Source: Candidatus Borkfalkia faecavium (GTDB lineage Bacteria > Bacillota > Clostridia > Christensenellales > Borkfalkiaceae). Taken from it: a stretch of DNA of 36,787 nucleotides. Each line of letters starts with the position of its first letter. The first letter of the stretch is position 1. Below, in pieces: positions 1-8,527 of this stretch. The notes under the pieces were generated by a model, which was not told the DNA's origin, ran no database searches, and saw nothing but the letters and a program-made list of their open reading frames with translations. Location: NCBI GenBank assembly GCA_019114755.1, contig DXEW01000037.1:1-36787 (forward strand). Reading direction: 5' to 3'. The position numbers and the translations under genes were made by a program.

Positions 1-1
1 C

Positions 2-142
2 GAAAAGATCAAGAACGTGATGAAGTGGGCGGGCCCGCGGATGCTCTTCACGCACCCCGTGTTCGCATGCAGACACGTCTTTCAGATGATAAGCTACAAA
101 CGGAAATTAAGAAAAGAGGCAAAGGCGAAAGCAAATGTTTGA
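2..142 (+). CDS. C-terminal end of an unidentified protein (cut by window edge)
   Basis: An open frame enters from the left edge and stops with TGA at 140-142, giving the last 46 residues of a protein. The tail is strongly basic (KRKLRKEAKAKA), with a short hydrophobic and aromatic stretch before it. The stop lies 8 bp inside the next gene, whose ATG is at 135, so the two are probably translationally coupled. This makes it the upstream member of the transporter operon. I do not recognise the family from this fragment. Confidence 0.55.
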   Translation, partial: EKIKNVMKWAGPRMLFTHPVFACRHVFQMISYKRKLRKEAKAKANV

Positions 143-1886
143 CAAAGAACTCTTAAAACTTATCGGCGGAAACAAAAAGTACGTCGTCTATACCGTCCTC
201 TTGATGGTGCTCGGTATGCTCGCCAACATCGGCATCACGGCGAGCATTTGCTGGGCGGTGTACTTTCTTATCGAGGGATACGAACCGCTCTCCTACATAT
301 ATCCCGCGATAACGGCGGTCGTGGCAATCATTGTCCGCTATATTGCGAGCAGGACGACGGGGAATCTGAAAGATATGCTGGGGCGCAAGGTCAAAAAGGA
401 CTTGCGCGAACGCACTTATGACAAAATCTTAAAACTCGGCGTGCGCTCGACGGACGGCATGAGCATGGCAGGACTGACGCAGGTTTCAATGGAGGGCATC
501 GAACAGCTCGATCTGTATTACTCCACATATCTGCCGCAGTTCTTTTTTTCCATGCTCGCGCCGATACTTTTGTTCTGCATTTGCGTTGGGATAGACTGGC
601 GCACTTCGTTGGTGCTTTTGGCGTGTGTGCCGCTCATTCCCGTCTCCATCGTGGCGGTCTCAAAGTACGCCAAAAAGATATTCGCCAAATATTGGGGCAA
701 GTACACCTCGATGGGCGACGCCTTTTTAGACAGCGTGCAGGGCTTGAAAGAGCTGAAAATTTTCAAGGCAGACGCCGCTCGCCACAAAAAGATGAACGCG
801 AGCGCGGAAGAGTTCCGCAAAATTACCATGAAAGTGCTCGTCATGCAGCTTGCCAGCACCACCATCATGGACTTGGTCGCCTACGGCGGCGCGGGCGCGG
901 GCATCGCGCTTGTCATCGTGGGGCTGATGAACGGCTGGCTGGCTCCTGCGGCGGCGCTCTTCCTCGTTTTGGTGGCGGTGGAATTTTTCCTGCCGCTGCG
1001 CTCGCTCGGCTCTGCCTTCCACGTCGCCATGAACGGCGCCAGCGCGGGGAAAAAGATCATATCCCTTTTGAACCTTCCCGATCCCGTATGGGGCAAAGAG
1101 GACGTGGCGGGAACGCGATTAAAGCTGGAAAACGTCACCTTCTCCTACGACGGCAAGCGCGACGTTTTGAAAAATACTTCCATGACCTTCCCCGAAAAGG
1201 GCATGACCGCCATCGTCGGCGAGAGCGGCTGCGGGAAGAGCACCGTCGTGGGTATCCTCATCGGGGCATACCGCCCGCAGTCCGGCGTCGTCGCCGTCGG
1301 CGGCAAGCCTTTGGAGAGCGTGACGAGGGAGTCGTACTACTCGCATATCGCCTCCGTTTCCTACAACACCTATATCTTCAACGACAGCGTGCGCGCCAAC
1401 TTCGAGCTTGCAAAAAAGAATGTAAGCGACGAGGAGATCTGGGCGGCGCTCGAAAAAGTCAATCTCGCCGGGTTTATCCAAGAAAACGGCGGGCCGGATA
1501 AAGTCATCACGGAGGACGCCAACAACCTATCCGGCGGGCAGAAACAGCGGCTGGCGCTCGCCGTCAACCTCGTGGCGGATAAAGACGTCTACGTCTTTGA
1601 CGAAGCGACGAGCAATATCGACATCGAGTCGGAAGCCATCATCATGCGCAATATCAAGGCGATGAGCGAAAAAAAGAGCGTCATCGTCATCTCGCACCGC
1701 CTTGCCAACGTCGTCCCCGCGGACAATATCTATTTTATGGAAGAAGGGGAAGTGAAAGAGCATGGCAGCCATGCGCAGCTCATGGCAGCAAGCGGCGGCT
1801 ATGCAAAACTGTTCAACGCGCAGAAAGAATTAGAGGAAGGATATAAAGACGTGGCGCGCATTATGGCGAAGGAGGTGAGCGTATGA
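135..1886 (+). CDS. ABC transporter, fused membrane and ATPase domains, CydD-like half
   Basis: This 583-residue protein has an N-terminal membrane domain of about six helices (residues ~17-300) and a C-terminal nucleotide-binding domain. The ATPase motifs are Walker A GESGCGKST near 365, signature LSGGQKQR near 467, Walker B VYVFDEATSNID near 487 and H-loop ISHR near 522. The membrane part resembles CydD, with a YYSTYLPQ segment and a VEFFLPLRSLGSAFH segment before the ATPase. The next gene overlaps by 4 bp (ATGA), so the pair probably forms a heterodimer. CydDC-type proteins of other bacteria have been linked to heme and to thiols. The substrate here is inferred only from context. Confidence 0.88.
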   Translation: MFDKELLKLIGGNKKYVVYTVLLMVLGMLANIGITASICWAVYFLIEGYEPLSYIYPAITAVVAIIVRYIASRTTGNLKDMLGRKVKKDLRERTYDKILKLGVRSTDGMSMAGLTQVSMEGIEQLDLYYSTYLPQFFFSMLAPILLFCICVGIDWRTSLVLLACVPLIPVSIVAVSKYAKKIFAKYWGKYTSMGDAFLDSVQGLKELKIFKADAARHKKMNASAEEFRKITMKVLVMQLASTTIMDLVAYGGAGAGIALVIVGLMNGWLAPAAALFLVLVAVEFFLPLRSLGSAFHVAMNGASAGKKIISLLNLPDPVWGKEDVAGTRLKLENVTFSYDGKRDVLKNTSMTFPEKGMTAIVGESGCGKSTVVGILIGAYRPQSGVVAVGGKPLESVTRESYYSHIASVSYNTYIFNDSVRANFELAKKNVSDEEIWAALEKVNLAGFIQENGGPDKVITEDANNLSGGQKQRLALAVNLVADKDVYVFDEATSNIDIESEAIIMRNIKAMSEKKSVIVISHRLANVVPADNIYFMEEGEVKEHGSHAQLMAASGGYAKLFNAQKELEEGYKDVARIMAKEVSV

Positions 1887-3577
1887 AAACAAAACTTCGC
1901 CGCAGCGGCGCCAAGATTATGGCAAGCCTGATCGTGCTTTTAGGCTCTCTTTCCTATATCATGGTGCTCGCCGTGCTCAACGGAAGCATCGGGTTTATCG
2001 CCGCCATGGGCGTGACCGTCGCGGGGGCTGCGGGCGTTGCCAAGGCTTTGGGCGTCCTCGGCTTGTGTGCGGAGATCCCGCTCGCGTGGGGCTGGGTCAT
2101 CGGCATCGCCGTCGGCTGCGGCGTTATCCGCGGCGGGCTCAGATATTTCGAGCAATACAGCAACCACTATATCGCCTTCAAACTGTTGGCGGTCCTCCGC
2201 GATAAGATCTTCGGCGCGCTCCGCGTGCTTTGCCCCGCAAAACTGGAAAGCAAGCAGAAGGGCAGCATCATCGCCATGATCACTTCGGATATCGAAACGC
2301 TGGAAGTGTTCTACGCGCACACGATTTCACCCGTCTGTATCGCCGTGCTGGTGTCGCTCGCCGTGTTCCTGTTCGTGGGCTTTATCTCCTCGTGGTATCT
2401 CGCCCTCGTGGCGCTTGCGGGATTTGTCGTCATCGGCATCGTCGTGCCGCTCCTCTCATCAAGGGCGCTCAAAGAGTCGGGCGTCAACTACCGCCGCGAA
2501 TTTGCTTCCTTCAATTCCTACTTCCTCGACAGCATCAAGGGCATCAAAGACATCGTCCTCAACAACGCCGAACAGGACAGGGAAGCGGAAGTCGACCGCC
2601 GTTCGGATATCCTATTGCAAGAGACGAAGAAGATGAAGCACGGCATCACAAAGGCAGGCGCTGCCACCGAACTTTGCGTGACGCTGTTCATTGCAATCTC
2701 GCTCATCGTCGGCATTTTGCTCGTGCATCATGAACTTCTCGACCTCGGCAAAATGCTCATCGGCGTGGTGACCATCTTCGGCAGTTTCGGCCCCGTGCTC
2801 GCGGTGTCGGCTCTGCCCGGCAACCTCACGCAGACCTTTGCCAGCGGCGACAGGGTTTTGAACCTTTTGGAAGAAAAACCCGCCGTCACGCCTGTAAAGA
2901 ACGGAAAAACTTTCCGTTACGAAAATCTTTCGGTCAAAGACCTGTCCTTTGCCTATGAAAGAAGTGTGCCCGTTCTCAAAGACGTGTGCATGCACGCCCA
3001 AAAGGGCGAGATCATCGGCATCGTGGGGGAGAGCGGCTGCGGCAAATCTACCTTCTTAAAACTTCTCCTCCGTTTTTGGGAAAAGGATACAGGAAGTATC
3101 GCTTACAACGGCATGGACGTCGATACCATCGACTCGGATGACCTTCTCGACAACGTGACGATGGTCTCGCAGACGACCTATCTCTTTGACGAGAGTATTG
3201 AAGACAATCTGCGCATTGCCAAGCCTTCTGCCTCACAGGAAGAAATGGAAAGAGCCTGCAAAATGGCTTCGGTGCACGACTTTATCATGTCTCTGCCCGA
3301 AGGATACAAGACGCAGGTCGGGGCGATGGGCGACAACCTCTCCGCCGGCGAAAAACAGCGCATCGGGCTTGCGCGGGCGTTTCTGAAAGGCAGCGAATTG
3401 ATCCTTTTAGACGAGCCGACGAGCAACGTGGACAGCATCAACGAGGGCATGATCTTAAAGTCCCTCGCCGAACAGAAGAGCAAAAAGAGCATCATTCTGG
3501 TGTCGCACAGGGAGTCCACAATGGCGATAGCCGACAGGATTTACAGGGTTGATAGCGGCGTTATGCGCGAGGTGTAA
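1883..3577 (+). CDS. ABC transporter, fused membrane and ATPase domains, CydC-like half
   Basis: This 564-residue partner of the preceding half-transporter starts at an ATG inside its stop (ATGA), with a strong GGAGGTGAG ribosome site at 1871. Hydrophobic segments fill residues ~10-300. The ATPase domain shows GESGCGKST near 383, LSAGEKQR near 487, LILLDEPTSNVD near 510 and VSHRES near 541. The signature is LSAGE rather than LSGGQ, a small departure also seen in other members of asymmetric exporter-fold pairs. The catalytic glutamate after Walker B is present in both halves, so both ATP sites could be active. A 134-bp gap separates it from the ECF genes. Confidence 0.87.
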   Translation: MKTKLRRSGAKIMASLIVLLGSLSYIMVLAVLNGSIGFIAAMGVTVAGAAGVAKALGVLGLCAEIPLAWGWVIGIAVGCGVIRGGLRYFEQYSNHYIAFKLLAVLRDKIFGALRVLCPAKLESKQKGSIIAMITSDIETLEVFYAHTISPVCIAVLVSLAVFLFVGFISSWYLALVALAGFVVIGIVVPLLSSRALKESGVNYRREFASFNSYFLDSIKGIKDIVLNNAEQDREAEVDRRSDILLQETKKMKHGITKAGAATELCVTLFIAISLIVGILLVHHELLDLGKMLIGVVTIFGSFGPVLAVSALPGNLTQTFASGDRVLNLLEEKPAVTPVKNGKTFRYENLSVKDLSFAYERSVPVLKDVCMHAQKGEIIGIVGESGCGKSTFLKLLLRFWEKDTGSIAYNGMDVDTIDSDDLLDNVTMVSQTTYLFDESIEDNLRIAKPSASQEEMERACKMASVHDFIMSLPEGYKTQVGAMGDNLSAGEKQRIGLARAFLKGSELILLDEPTSNVDSINEGMILKSLAEQKSKKSIILVSHRESTMAIADRIYRVDSGVMREV

Positions 3578-3711
3578 AACTGCGTATATGCGTCGCAATA
3601 CGGTGTCACGCTTGCGTTTTGCAGCGGGTCATGTACGTCTTTGTACACTCCCCTTGCAAATCCGCGCGTTCCTTGTCTTGCTCGCATCTCCGCAGTTTTA
3701 GGAGGGTAAAT

Positions 3712-4419
3712 ATGGATAAAGTAAATCATCAAACCGCCGACGTCGCCGCGCTCATCGAAAACACGCTTGCCATGCAGGCGGAGATCGCCCCCAAACAGGC
3801 GGCGTTTGAAGAAAAGCGCAAAAAACGCGAGGCGCGCGACAAAGACGAGAGCAAGATGTTCCACCGTTTCAAGATCAAGGACATCGTCTTTCTCGCCATC
3901 ATCACGGCGTGTACGCTGGTGACGAGCGCCATCATGCCGCTTCTCATCCACGTTCCCGTGTTCGGCATCATACAGCTCGGGCTGGGGCTGCAATTTTCCA
4001 TCTTCCCCGTGATAGGGCTGATGAAGGTGCGCAAAGCCGGCTCCATGACCGTCATGGGCATCTTCATCGCCCTGTTTTTGGTGATGATGTTCCCGCCCAT
4101 GGCGCTCATCGCCGTGTGCGCGGTGGTGGTGGAGCTGCTGGTGTTTGCCGTCTTCCGCAGCTATCAAAGCGACTGGGCGTGCGTGTTGGCGGGCACGCTG
4201 TATATGCCGCTCACCGTGCCGCTCCTGTGGCTCTACTATAACGTCAACTACACCGTGACGGGTGCGGAAAATGAGGCGGTCACCATGTTTTTGGGCGCGA
4301 CAGACCCGTGGGTGATCGTAGGCATGACGGCGGCCATCGCCGCGCTGTGCTTTGTCGGCTCAGTTATAGGGATGCTTATCTCAAGAGAATTGAAGAAAGC
4401 AGGAGTGCTCAAAAAGTGA
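3712..4419 (+). CDS. MptD-family ECF transporter S component
   Basis: This 235-residue membrane protein has a charged cytoplasmic N-terminal stretch of about 55 residues followed by roughly five to six hydrophobic helices. The frame is open further upstream, but ATG 3712 is the likely start because GGAGGG lies at 3701-3706. Sequence character and position directly before EcfT and EcfA match the MptD (Trep_Strep) group of putative substrate-capturing S components. Its stop overlaps the EcfT start (GTGA). In the streptococcal sia operon, as I recall it, a similar ECF set sits beside two ABC half-transporters and has been reported to import heme. The substrate here is therefore a hypothesis. Confidence 0.8.
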   Translation: MDKVNHQTADVAALIENTLAMQAEIAPKQAAFEEKRKKREARDKDESKMFHRFKIKDIVFLAIITACTLVTSAIMPLLIHVPVFGIIQLGLGLQFSIFPVIGLMKVRKAGSMTVMGIFIALFLVMMFPPMALIAVCAVVVELLVFAVFRSYQSDWACVLAGTLYMPLTVPLLWLYYNVNYTVTGAENEAVTMFLGATDPWVIVGMTAAIAALCFVGSVIGMLISRELKKAGVLKK

Positions 4420-5093
4420 CGTTTTTCCGATTCAAAACAAAACTCTACCCGCTCATCGCCATCGCCGCGTCGCTGTTTGTCATCGTCTTCGGCTTGGTCA
4501 TGGCTCGAAGCGAAGATCTGTGCTGGTACCTTCTCGGCGTGCTCGTGTGGCTTTGCATCTTCGGGTGCTTCCAAGGGGTGCTCAAAATGCTGCCGGCGTT
4601 TATCCTCTTCGGCGGCGCGTTTGCGGGCATCGCCTACGCCTCGGCGGGCGGCGATCTTGCCGCGGCACTCTCCATGCTCAACCGCTTCGCCGCGCTCTTT
4701 TTAGGGGTTGCGCTCAGCATGTCTGTTGCCGCCGTGCGGATGACGCGCAGCCTCTCGCAGGTGCACACCCCGCGGGCGGTAACGCTCGGCATGCTCATCT
4801 CCATGTCCTTCGTTCCCATGCTCAAAGGGGAGATAAAGCAGGTGCGCGAGGCGATGAAGACGCGCGGCGCGGGCAGCGTTTTTGACCCCCAAATACTCTA
4901 CCGCGCCTTCCTTGTACCCTTCGTCATGCGGCTCGTCAACATTTCGGACACGCTGGCGCTGTCCGTCGAAACGCGCGGCTTTACGCTGGGCGGTGGCCTG
5001 TACTCTATCTATAAAAAGGAATATCCCGTCCTTTCCGACCTGCTGTTTATCCTCGGCATTGTCGCGGGCGCGGTGTTGGCGGTGGTCTTATGA
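4416..5093 (+). CDS. ecfT: ECF transporter transmembrane protein EcfT
   Basis: This 225-residue protein is the membrane scaffold that couples the S component to the ATPases. Translation most likely starts at GTG 4416, which overlaps the previous stop as GTGA and has AGGAG at 4401-4405; the upstream extension of the frame is out of character. Several hydrophobic helices occupy the first half. The C-terminal half carries EcfT-type coupling features: a charged MKTRGA segment near 147-152 and SVETRGFT near 185, matching the Ala-Arg-Gly type motifs that contact the ATPases. It is coupled to the next gene by ATGA. Confidence 0.85.
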   Translation: MTFFRFKTKLYPLIAIAASLFVIVFGLVMARSEDLCWYLLGVLVWLCIFGCFQGVLKMLPAFILFGGAFAGIAYASAGGDLAAALSMLNRFAALFLGVALSMSVAAVRMTRSLSQVHTPRAVTLGMLISMSFVPMLKGEIKQVREAMKTRGAGSVFDPQILYRAFLVPFVMRLVNISDTLALSVETRGFTLGGGLYSIYKKEYPVLSDLLFILGIVAGAVLAVVL

Positions 5094-6505
5094 AGGCGAT
5101 AGAACTCAGACAAGTGAGCTTTTCCTACGACGGAAAGACAAAGATCCTCGAAAACGCCGATTTTTCCGCAGAGTACGGCGAAGTCACCCTCCTTTCCGGG
5201 CATTCGGGCGAGGGGAAGAGCACGCTCATGTACATTGTCAGCGGCATCATCCCCAACGTCAACGGCGGCGAACTTGCGGGCGAAGTGAAGATCGCGGGCG
5301 AAGACGTCAAGGGCAAAAAGCTCGGCGACATCTGCCGCAAAGTGGGCGTCGTATTGCAGAACGCCGACGAGCAGATCGTTCAGAAGATCGTCGAGGACGA
5401 GATCGCCTTCGGCTGCGAAAACCTCGCCTTCCCGCCCGACAAGATACAAAAGCAGGTAGACATCGTCTGCCGCCTGATGAAATTAGAAAAGGCAAGCAAG
5501 TGCCGCACCCTTTCGGGCGGGCAAAAGCAGCGGCTCATCACCGCAAGCACGCTGGCCATGGGGCAGAAGATCGTCATTTTAGACGAACCCCTCGCCAATC
5601 TCGATAAAGACGGCGCGTCGATGCTGATGGGCACCCTCCGCTCGCTCGCCGAGGCGGGGTATTGCGTTCTCGTCATCGAACACCGCCTCGATATGGTGCT
5701 TCCCTTTGTCGATGCCGTGTGGCACATCGGCGATAAAACGGTCAAAAAAATAGCGGACAAGGCGGCATATTTGCAGGCGCAGACGGCAAAGATAGAAGAT
5801 CGCTGCCAGCCCTTTGCAGGAGCCGCGCCGCTGTTCAAGCTGGAAAAAGTCGCCTTTTCGATCAAAAAAGAGCGCGCCATCTTACAAGATATCACGCTCG
5901 AAATTCCCAAGGGAGCAAGAGCGGTTTTCCTCGGCGAAAACGGCTGCGGCAAGACGACGCTCATGCGGCTCATCGCAAGGCTGTATAAGCCCACGGGCGG
6001 CACCATCGCGCAGTATATCGGCGAAAAGTTCAAGCAAAAACCGCGCGGCAGCCGCGCCTGGTTCAAAAAGGTGGGCGTCGTCTATCAAGATCCCGACTAC
6101 CAGCTGTTTATGCCCACGGTGGAAAAGGAGATAAACTTCGGCGCGCCCTCGCCCGCATACGCGGAGCATATCGCCGAACTTTTCGGAATAAAGCACCTCT
6201 GGCACCGCCACCCGCAGTCGCTCTCCGAAGGGCAGAAGCGCCGCGTCTCCATCGCCGCCGTCGTCGCCTGCCGGCCCGAAGTTTTGCTTTTAGACGAGCC
6301 GACGGTAGGGCAGGACTACGACGGCCTCTGCCAGATGGTGGAGATCCTCAACAAGCTCCATGAGCAGACGGGCAACACCATGCTCACCGTCACGCACGAC
6401 GTGCGCTGCGCCGAAGCGCTGTGCGATCGGGCTTTCCTCATTGCCGGCGGCGCCGTGCAAAGAAGCGGCGGAAAGCAGCTCGTGCGGGAATATTTTATGC
6501 AATGA
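5090..6505 (+). CDS. Fused tandem ECF ATPase (EcfA1-EcfA2 type)
   Basis: This 471-residue protein contains two complete ABC ATPase domains in one chain, replacing the separate EcfA1 and EcfA2. Domain 1 has GHSGEGKST near 38, LSGGQKQR near 141 and IVILDEPLANLD near 161. Domain 2, starting near 245, has GENGCGKTT near 282, LSEGQKRR near 378 and VLLLDEPTVGQD near 397. Q-loop and H-loop residues are visible in both (IEHR in the first, VTHD in the second). It powers uptake through EcfT and the S component encoded just upstream. It is the last gene of the operon and is followed by terminators at 6551-6616. Confidence 0.9.
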   Translation: MKAIELRQVSFSYDGKTKILENADFSAEYGEVTLLSGHSGEGKSTLMYIVSGIIPNVNGGELAGEVKIAGEDVKGKKLGDICRKVGVVLQNADEQIVQKIVEDEIAFGCENLAFPPDKIQKQVDIVCRLMKLEKASKCRTLSGGQKQRLITASTLAMGQKIVILDEPLANLDKDGASMLMGTLRSLAEAGYCVLVIEHRLDMVLPFVDAVWHIGDKTVKKIADKAAYLQAQTAKIEDRCQPFAGAAPLFKLEKVAFSIKKERAILQDITLEIPKGARAVFLGENGCGKTTLMRLIARLYKPTGGTIAQYIGEKFKQKPRGSRAWFKKVGVVYQDPDYQLFMPTVEKEINFGAPSPAYAEHIAELFGIKHLWHRHPQSLSEGQKRRVSIAAVVACRPEVLLLDEPTVGQDYDGLCQMVEILNKLHEQTGNTMLTVTHDVRCAEALCDRAFLIAGGAVQRSGGKQLVREYFMQ

Positions 6506-6550
6506 ATAGCGATCGTTCATGTTGCGGCCGCATATATAAAGGCAATGAAA

Positions 6551-6616
6551 AGGGCGCCTCTTGCGCCGCTTTTGAACATAGGAACAAACGGAAGGGCGCC
6601 TCTTGCGCCCTTTTTC
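6551..6616 (+). terminator. Tandem Rho-independent terminators after the ECF operon
   Basis: Two near-identical hairpins occur 42 bp apart. The first pairs GGCGC (6553-6557) with GCGCC (6563-6567). The second pairs GGGCGC (6594-6599) with GCGCCC (6605-6610), is flanked by AA and TT that extend the stem, and is followed by TTTTTC. The second is the stronger terminator. The shared core AGGGCGCCTCTTGCGCC suggests local duplication. Confidence 0.75.
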
Positions 6617-6665
6617 TTAGCGCCCCGCCTCCTCGCCCCGCTGCTGACGTTTCGCCCGCTCAAAC

Positions 6666-6717
6666 CCGCCGCGGGCGCCTTTGCAGACGCCCGCGGCGGC
6701 GTTTCCTTGCCTTTTTT
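6666..6717 (+). terminator. Strong GC hairpin, probable terminator
   Basis: A perfect 12-bp stem, CCGCCGCGGGCG (6666-6677) with CGCCCGCGGCGG (6688-6699), has a 10-nt loop. A T-rich stretch follows, ending in TTTTTT at 6712-6717. It would stop any readthrough before the regulator gene. Its T-rich tail also overlaps the -35 region of the next promoter. Confidence 0.6.
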
Positions 6718-6735
6718 GTAAAAATCTGTTATACT
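6707..6735 (+). promoter_or_regulatory. Sigma-A type promoter of the HTH regulator
   Basis: TTGCCT (6707-6712) and TATACT (6730-6735) are separated by 17 bp. The distance to the ATG at 6798 leaves a leader of about 55 nt. Confidence 0.6.
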
Positions 6736-6797
6736 ATACAAGTCAAAGCAAAGAGGGCGCGCCCTTCCCTTTGATTTGGTATGTACGGAGGCTTGCA

Positions 6798-7796
6798 ATG
6801 GAATTGTTCGTCGGTAAAAAGATAGAATTGCTGCGCGAAGACGGCGGCATGTCGCAGGGAGAGCTCGCCAAAGTTCTCGGCGTCACGCGGCAGACGGTTT
6901 CAAAGTGGGAGGCAGATGTCTGCCGTCCCAAGGTAAAGGTGTTGCAGGCGATCTGCGGCGTGTTCGGCGTCGATATGTCTTACTTTACAGGGGAGGAAGT
7001 GTCGCCGCAGCAGATATGTACTTTGGGCGAATTCATCCGCAAACTGCGCAGGCGCGCCAAACTTTCGCAAGAGCAATTTGCCGAGCGCATGGGCGTCAGC
7101 CGTCGGATGATCTCGCTGTGGGAGACGGACGAAGTAAAGCCGCGGGCAAGGGTGCTGCAAAAACTCGGCGAATGTTTTTGTATGGATGAAGAAGAACGGC
7201 AGCAGCTGCAGCTGCTCGCCGCAGAGGAGTGCGCGCAAAGCCCCGCCGCGGAAGAAGTGGCGGAGGGCCGCGCCTTGGCAGACGCGGCCGAAGGCGCTTG
7301 CGGACAAAATGCCGCGGAAAACGCCGCCGAAGACCGCCTCGCCGCCGAGTTCGCCGTCGAGTGCGCCGCAGCCGCAGCGCCGCCTGCGCCGCTTTTGGAA
7401 GCGTTTACAGGGGATGCGCAGCTCTTTGCCCTGCAAGGGGCCGCAGTGCCCATTGCGGAGTGGGCGGTATCGCCGGCCGAAGAAGAGGCTTGCGCCGCCC
7501 CCAAAGCGCGGCGCAAACCTTGGGCGGCGGTGGCGGCGCTTTCTGCCGCCATGCTGCTGGTCGTCGCGGTGGCGGCGATATTGATTTGTATGTTCTTGGT
7601 AACTGTAGAAGGCGATCAAGTAGTCCAATCGATTACCGGGGGCTTGACGTCCCGCGGGGTAATTGTCCTCGTATCCATCGTCGCTGCGCTCTTGTTGGCG
7701 GGCGGCGCCGCGCTCATGGTGCATTTACTGAAAAGTAAGAAAAAGGCGCAAGTGCGCCCCAAAGTTGGCAAAAGGTTTACAAAAGGCGGGAATTAG
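6798..7796 (+). CDS. Membrane-anchored regulator with two XRE-type HTH domains
   Basis: This 332-residue protein begins at ATG 6798, with ACGGAGG at 6785-6791; the longer open frame upstream covers the promoter and terminator and is not coding. Two helix-turn-helix domains follow each other: residues ~6-58 (MSQGELAKVLGVTRQTVSKWE) and ~77-128 (LSQEQFAERMGVSRRMISLWE). An acidic, alanine-rich linker (~130-235) leads to two hydrophobic helices at ~243-268 and ~286-309, then a basic tail. The protein is probably tethered to the membrane with its DNA-binding part in the cytoplasm. Phased repeats begin inside its last codons and continue upstream of the next gene, so these are candidate operators. 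No known regulon is recognised. Confidence 0.85.
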   Translation: MELFVGKKIELLREDGGMSQGELAKVLGVTRQTVSKWEADVCRPKVKVLQAICGVFGVDMSYFTGEEVSPQQICTLGEFIRKLRRRAKLSQEQFAERMGVSRRMISLWETDEVKPRARVLQKLGECFCMDEEERQQLQLLAAEECAQSPAAEEVAEGRALADAAEGACGQNAAENAAEDRLAAEFAVECAAAAAPPAPLLEAFTGDAQLFALQGAAVPIAEWAVSPAEEEACAAPKARRKPWAAVAALSAAMLLVVAVAAILICMFLVTVEGDQVVQSITGGLTSRGVIVLVSIVAALLLAGGAALMVHLLKSKKKAQVRPKVGKRFTKGGN

Positions 7797-7864
7797 CGGG
7801 CAAAAGTTGGCAATAAGTTTACATATGTGCGCAAAGTGTCAACAAAAGTTGACAAAATGCCAAC
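7761..7864 (+). repeat. Three phased GTTGRC repeats upstream of the 7940 gene
   Basis: Copies of AAAGTTGRCAAWA begin at 7761, 7803 and 7845, exactly 42 bp apart, which is about four helical turns. The first lies in the end of the regulator gene. The third forms a palindrome with the preceding bases: TGTCAAC (7837-7843), AAAA, GTTGACA (7848-7854). The group ends 10 bp before the -35 box of the next gene. Binding by the adjacent double-HTH protein is an inference. Confidence 0.7.
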
Positions 7865-7874
7865 CGCAAAAGCC

Positions 7875-7903
7875 TTGTATCGTTCCTTCGTTTATGGTAT
7901 AAT
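7875..7903 (+). promoter_or_regulatory. Promoter of the 7940 secreted-protein gene
   Basis: TTGTAT (7875-7880) and TATAAT (7898-7903) are 17 bp apart, with a TGG extended -10 element at 7895-7897. The three phased repeats end just upstream, where activator or repressor sites would be expected. Confidence 0.7.
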
Positions 7904-7939
7904 AGTTATATCATCATAGCCAAAAAGGTAGGTGCCGAT

Positions 7940-8422
7940 ATGAATGTTGTCAAAAAAAGGTGTTTGGGCGCACTGCTCGCCTTCGCCTGTGCGGCGTGCT
8001 GTTTTGCGGGCGTCGCCTCGTTTACCGTCGCCGAAGCGAAGTCCGCAGAGTACGCGGCGGATGCCGAGGTTGAGGCGGAGCGCGGTTTGATCACGAATTT
8101 GACGTTGGGCATGCATGGGGAAGACGGCCGGATATGGGCGCAGGTCAAAAACGAATTTACTTTGTTCCCCTCGGTCATTATCGTCTACGTCGAGCTGTAC
8201 TCCTCTAAGACCTATCAGGAATCGTATACCGCCATGGAATTGGAAGGGCGCGAGTATATCGCCGATCTGAACATAGGCGAAACGTTAGAGCTTTCCGTCT
8301 CCACGGGCGGCGAGCAGAAGTATTGGATGGCGCGGATGCGTTATAAATTTGACGACCGCGACTGGGTGGAAAAGACGACCGACGCGCTTTTATACAGCGC
8401 CGCCGGCGTGTGTTTAAGTTGA
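7940..8422 (+). CDS. Secreted protein of unknown function
   Basis: This 160-residue protein is preceded by an AGGTAGG ribosome site. Residues 1-~34 form a signal peptide: basic MNVVKKR, a hydrophobic core rich in Ala and Cys, and an AEA-type cleavage region. The mature part is acidic and rich in beta-prone segments such as VIIVYVELYSS and KYWMARMRYKF, suggesting a small extracellular beta-sandwich. No catalytic motif or known family is recognised. It follows the double-HTH regulator and has its own promoter with phased repeats upstream, so it is a plausible regulatory target. A 15-bp hairpin lies 36 bp after the stop. Confidence 0.75.
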   Translation: MNVVKKRCLGALLAFACAACCFAGVASFTVAEAKSAEYAADAEVEAERGLITNLTLGMHGEDGRIWAQVKNEFTLFPSVIIVYVELYSSKTYQESYTAMELEGREYIADLNIGETLELSVSTGGEQKYWMARMRYKFDDRDWVEKTTDALLYSAAGVCLS

Positions 8423-8458
8423 TCGCACAAACATACCGTATAGTTTTTTAAGGATCGA

Positions 8459-8492
8459 AAGGAGCCCGCGGCAAATATGCCGCGGGCTCCTT
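8459..8492 (+). terminator. 15-bp perfect hairpin after the 7940 gene
   Basis: AAGGAGCCCGCGGCA (8459-8473) pairs perfectly with 8478-8492 across an AATA loop. Only two T residues end the stem before CCCC, so as an intrinsic terminator it is imperfect on the plus strand. Its position after the gene and stem strength favour a terminator. Confidence 0.5.
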
Positions 8493-8527
8493 CCCCGCAC
8501 GGCCAAAAAAAGGCCGAAAAATCAGTG

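Noticed and set aside
581-1501. 306-residue plus-strand frame inside the first ABC gene
   Set aside because: Arg-rich translation of a shifted frame of a gene with clear ABC motifs.
3619-3711. N-terminal extension of the ECF S component
   Set aside because: The ribosome site GGAGGG at 3701 points to ATG 3712, and the upstream residues are Cys/Ser/Arg-rich noise from intergenic sequence.
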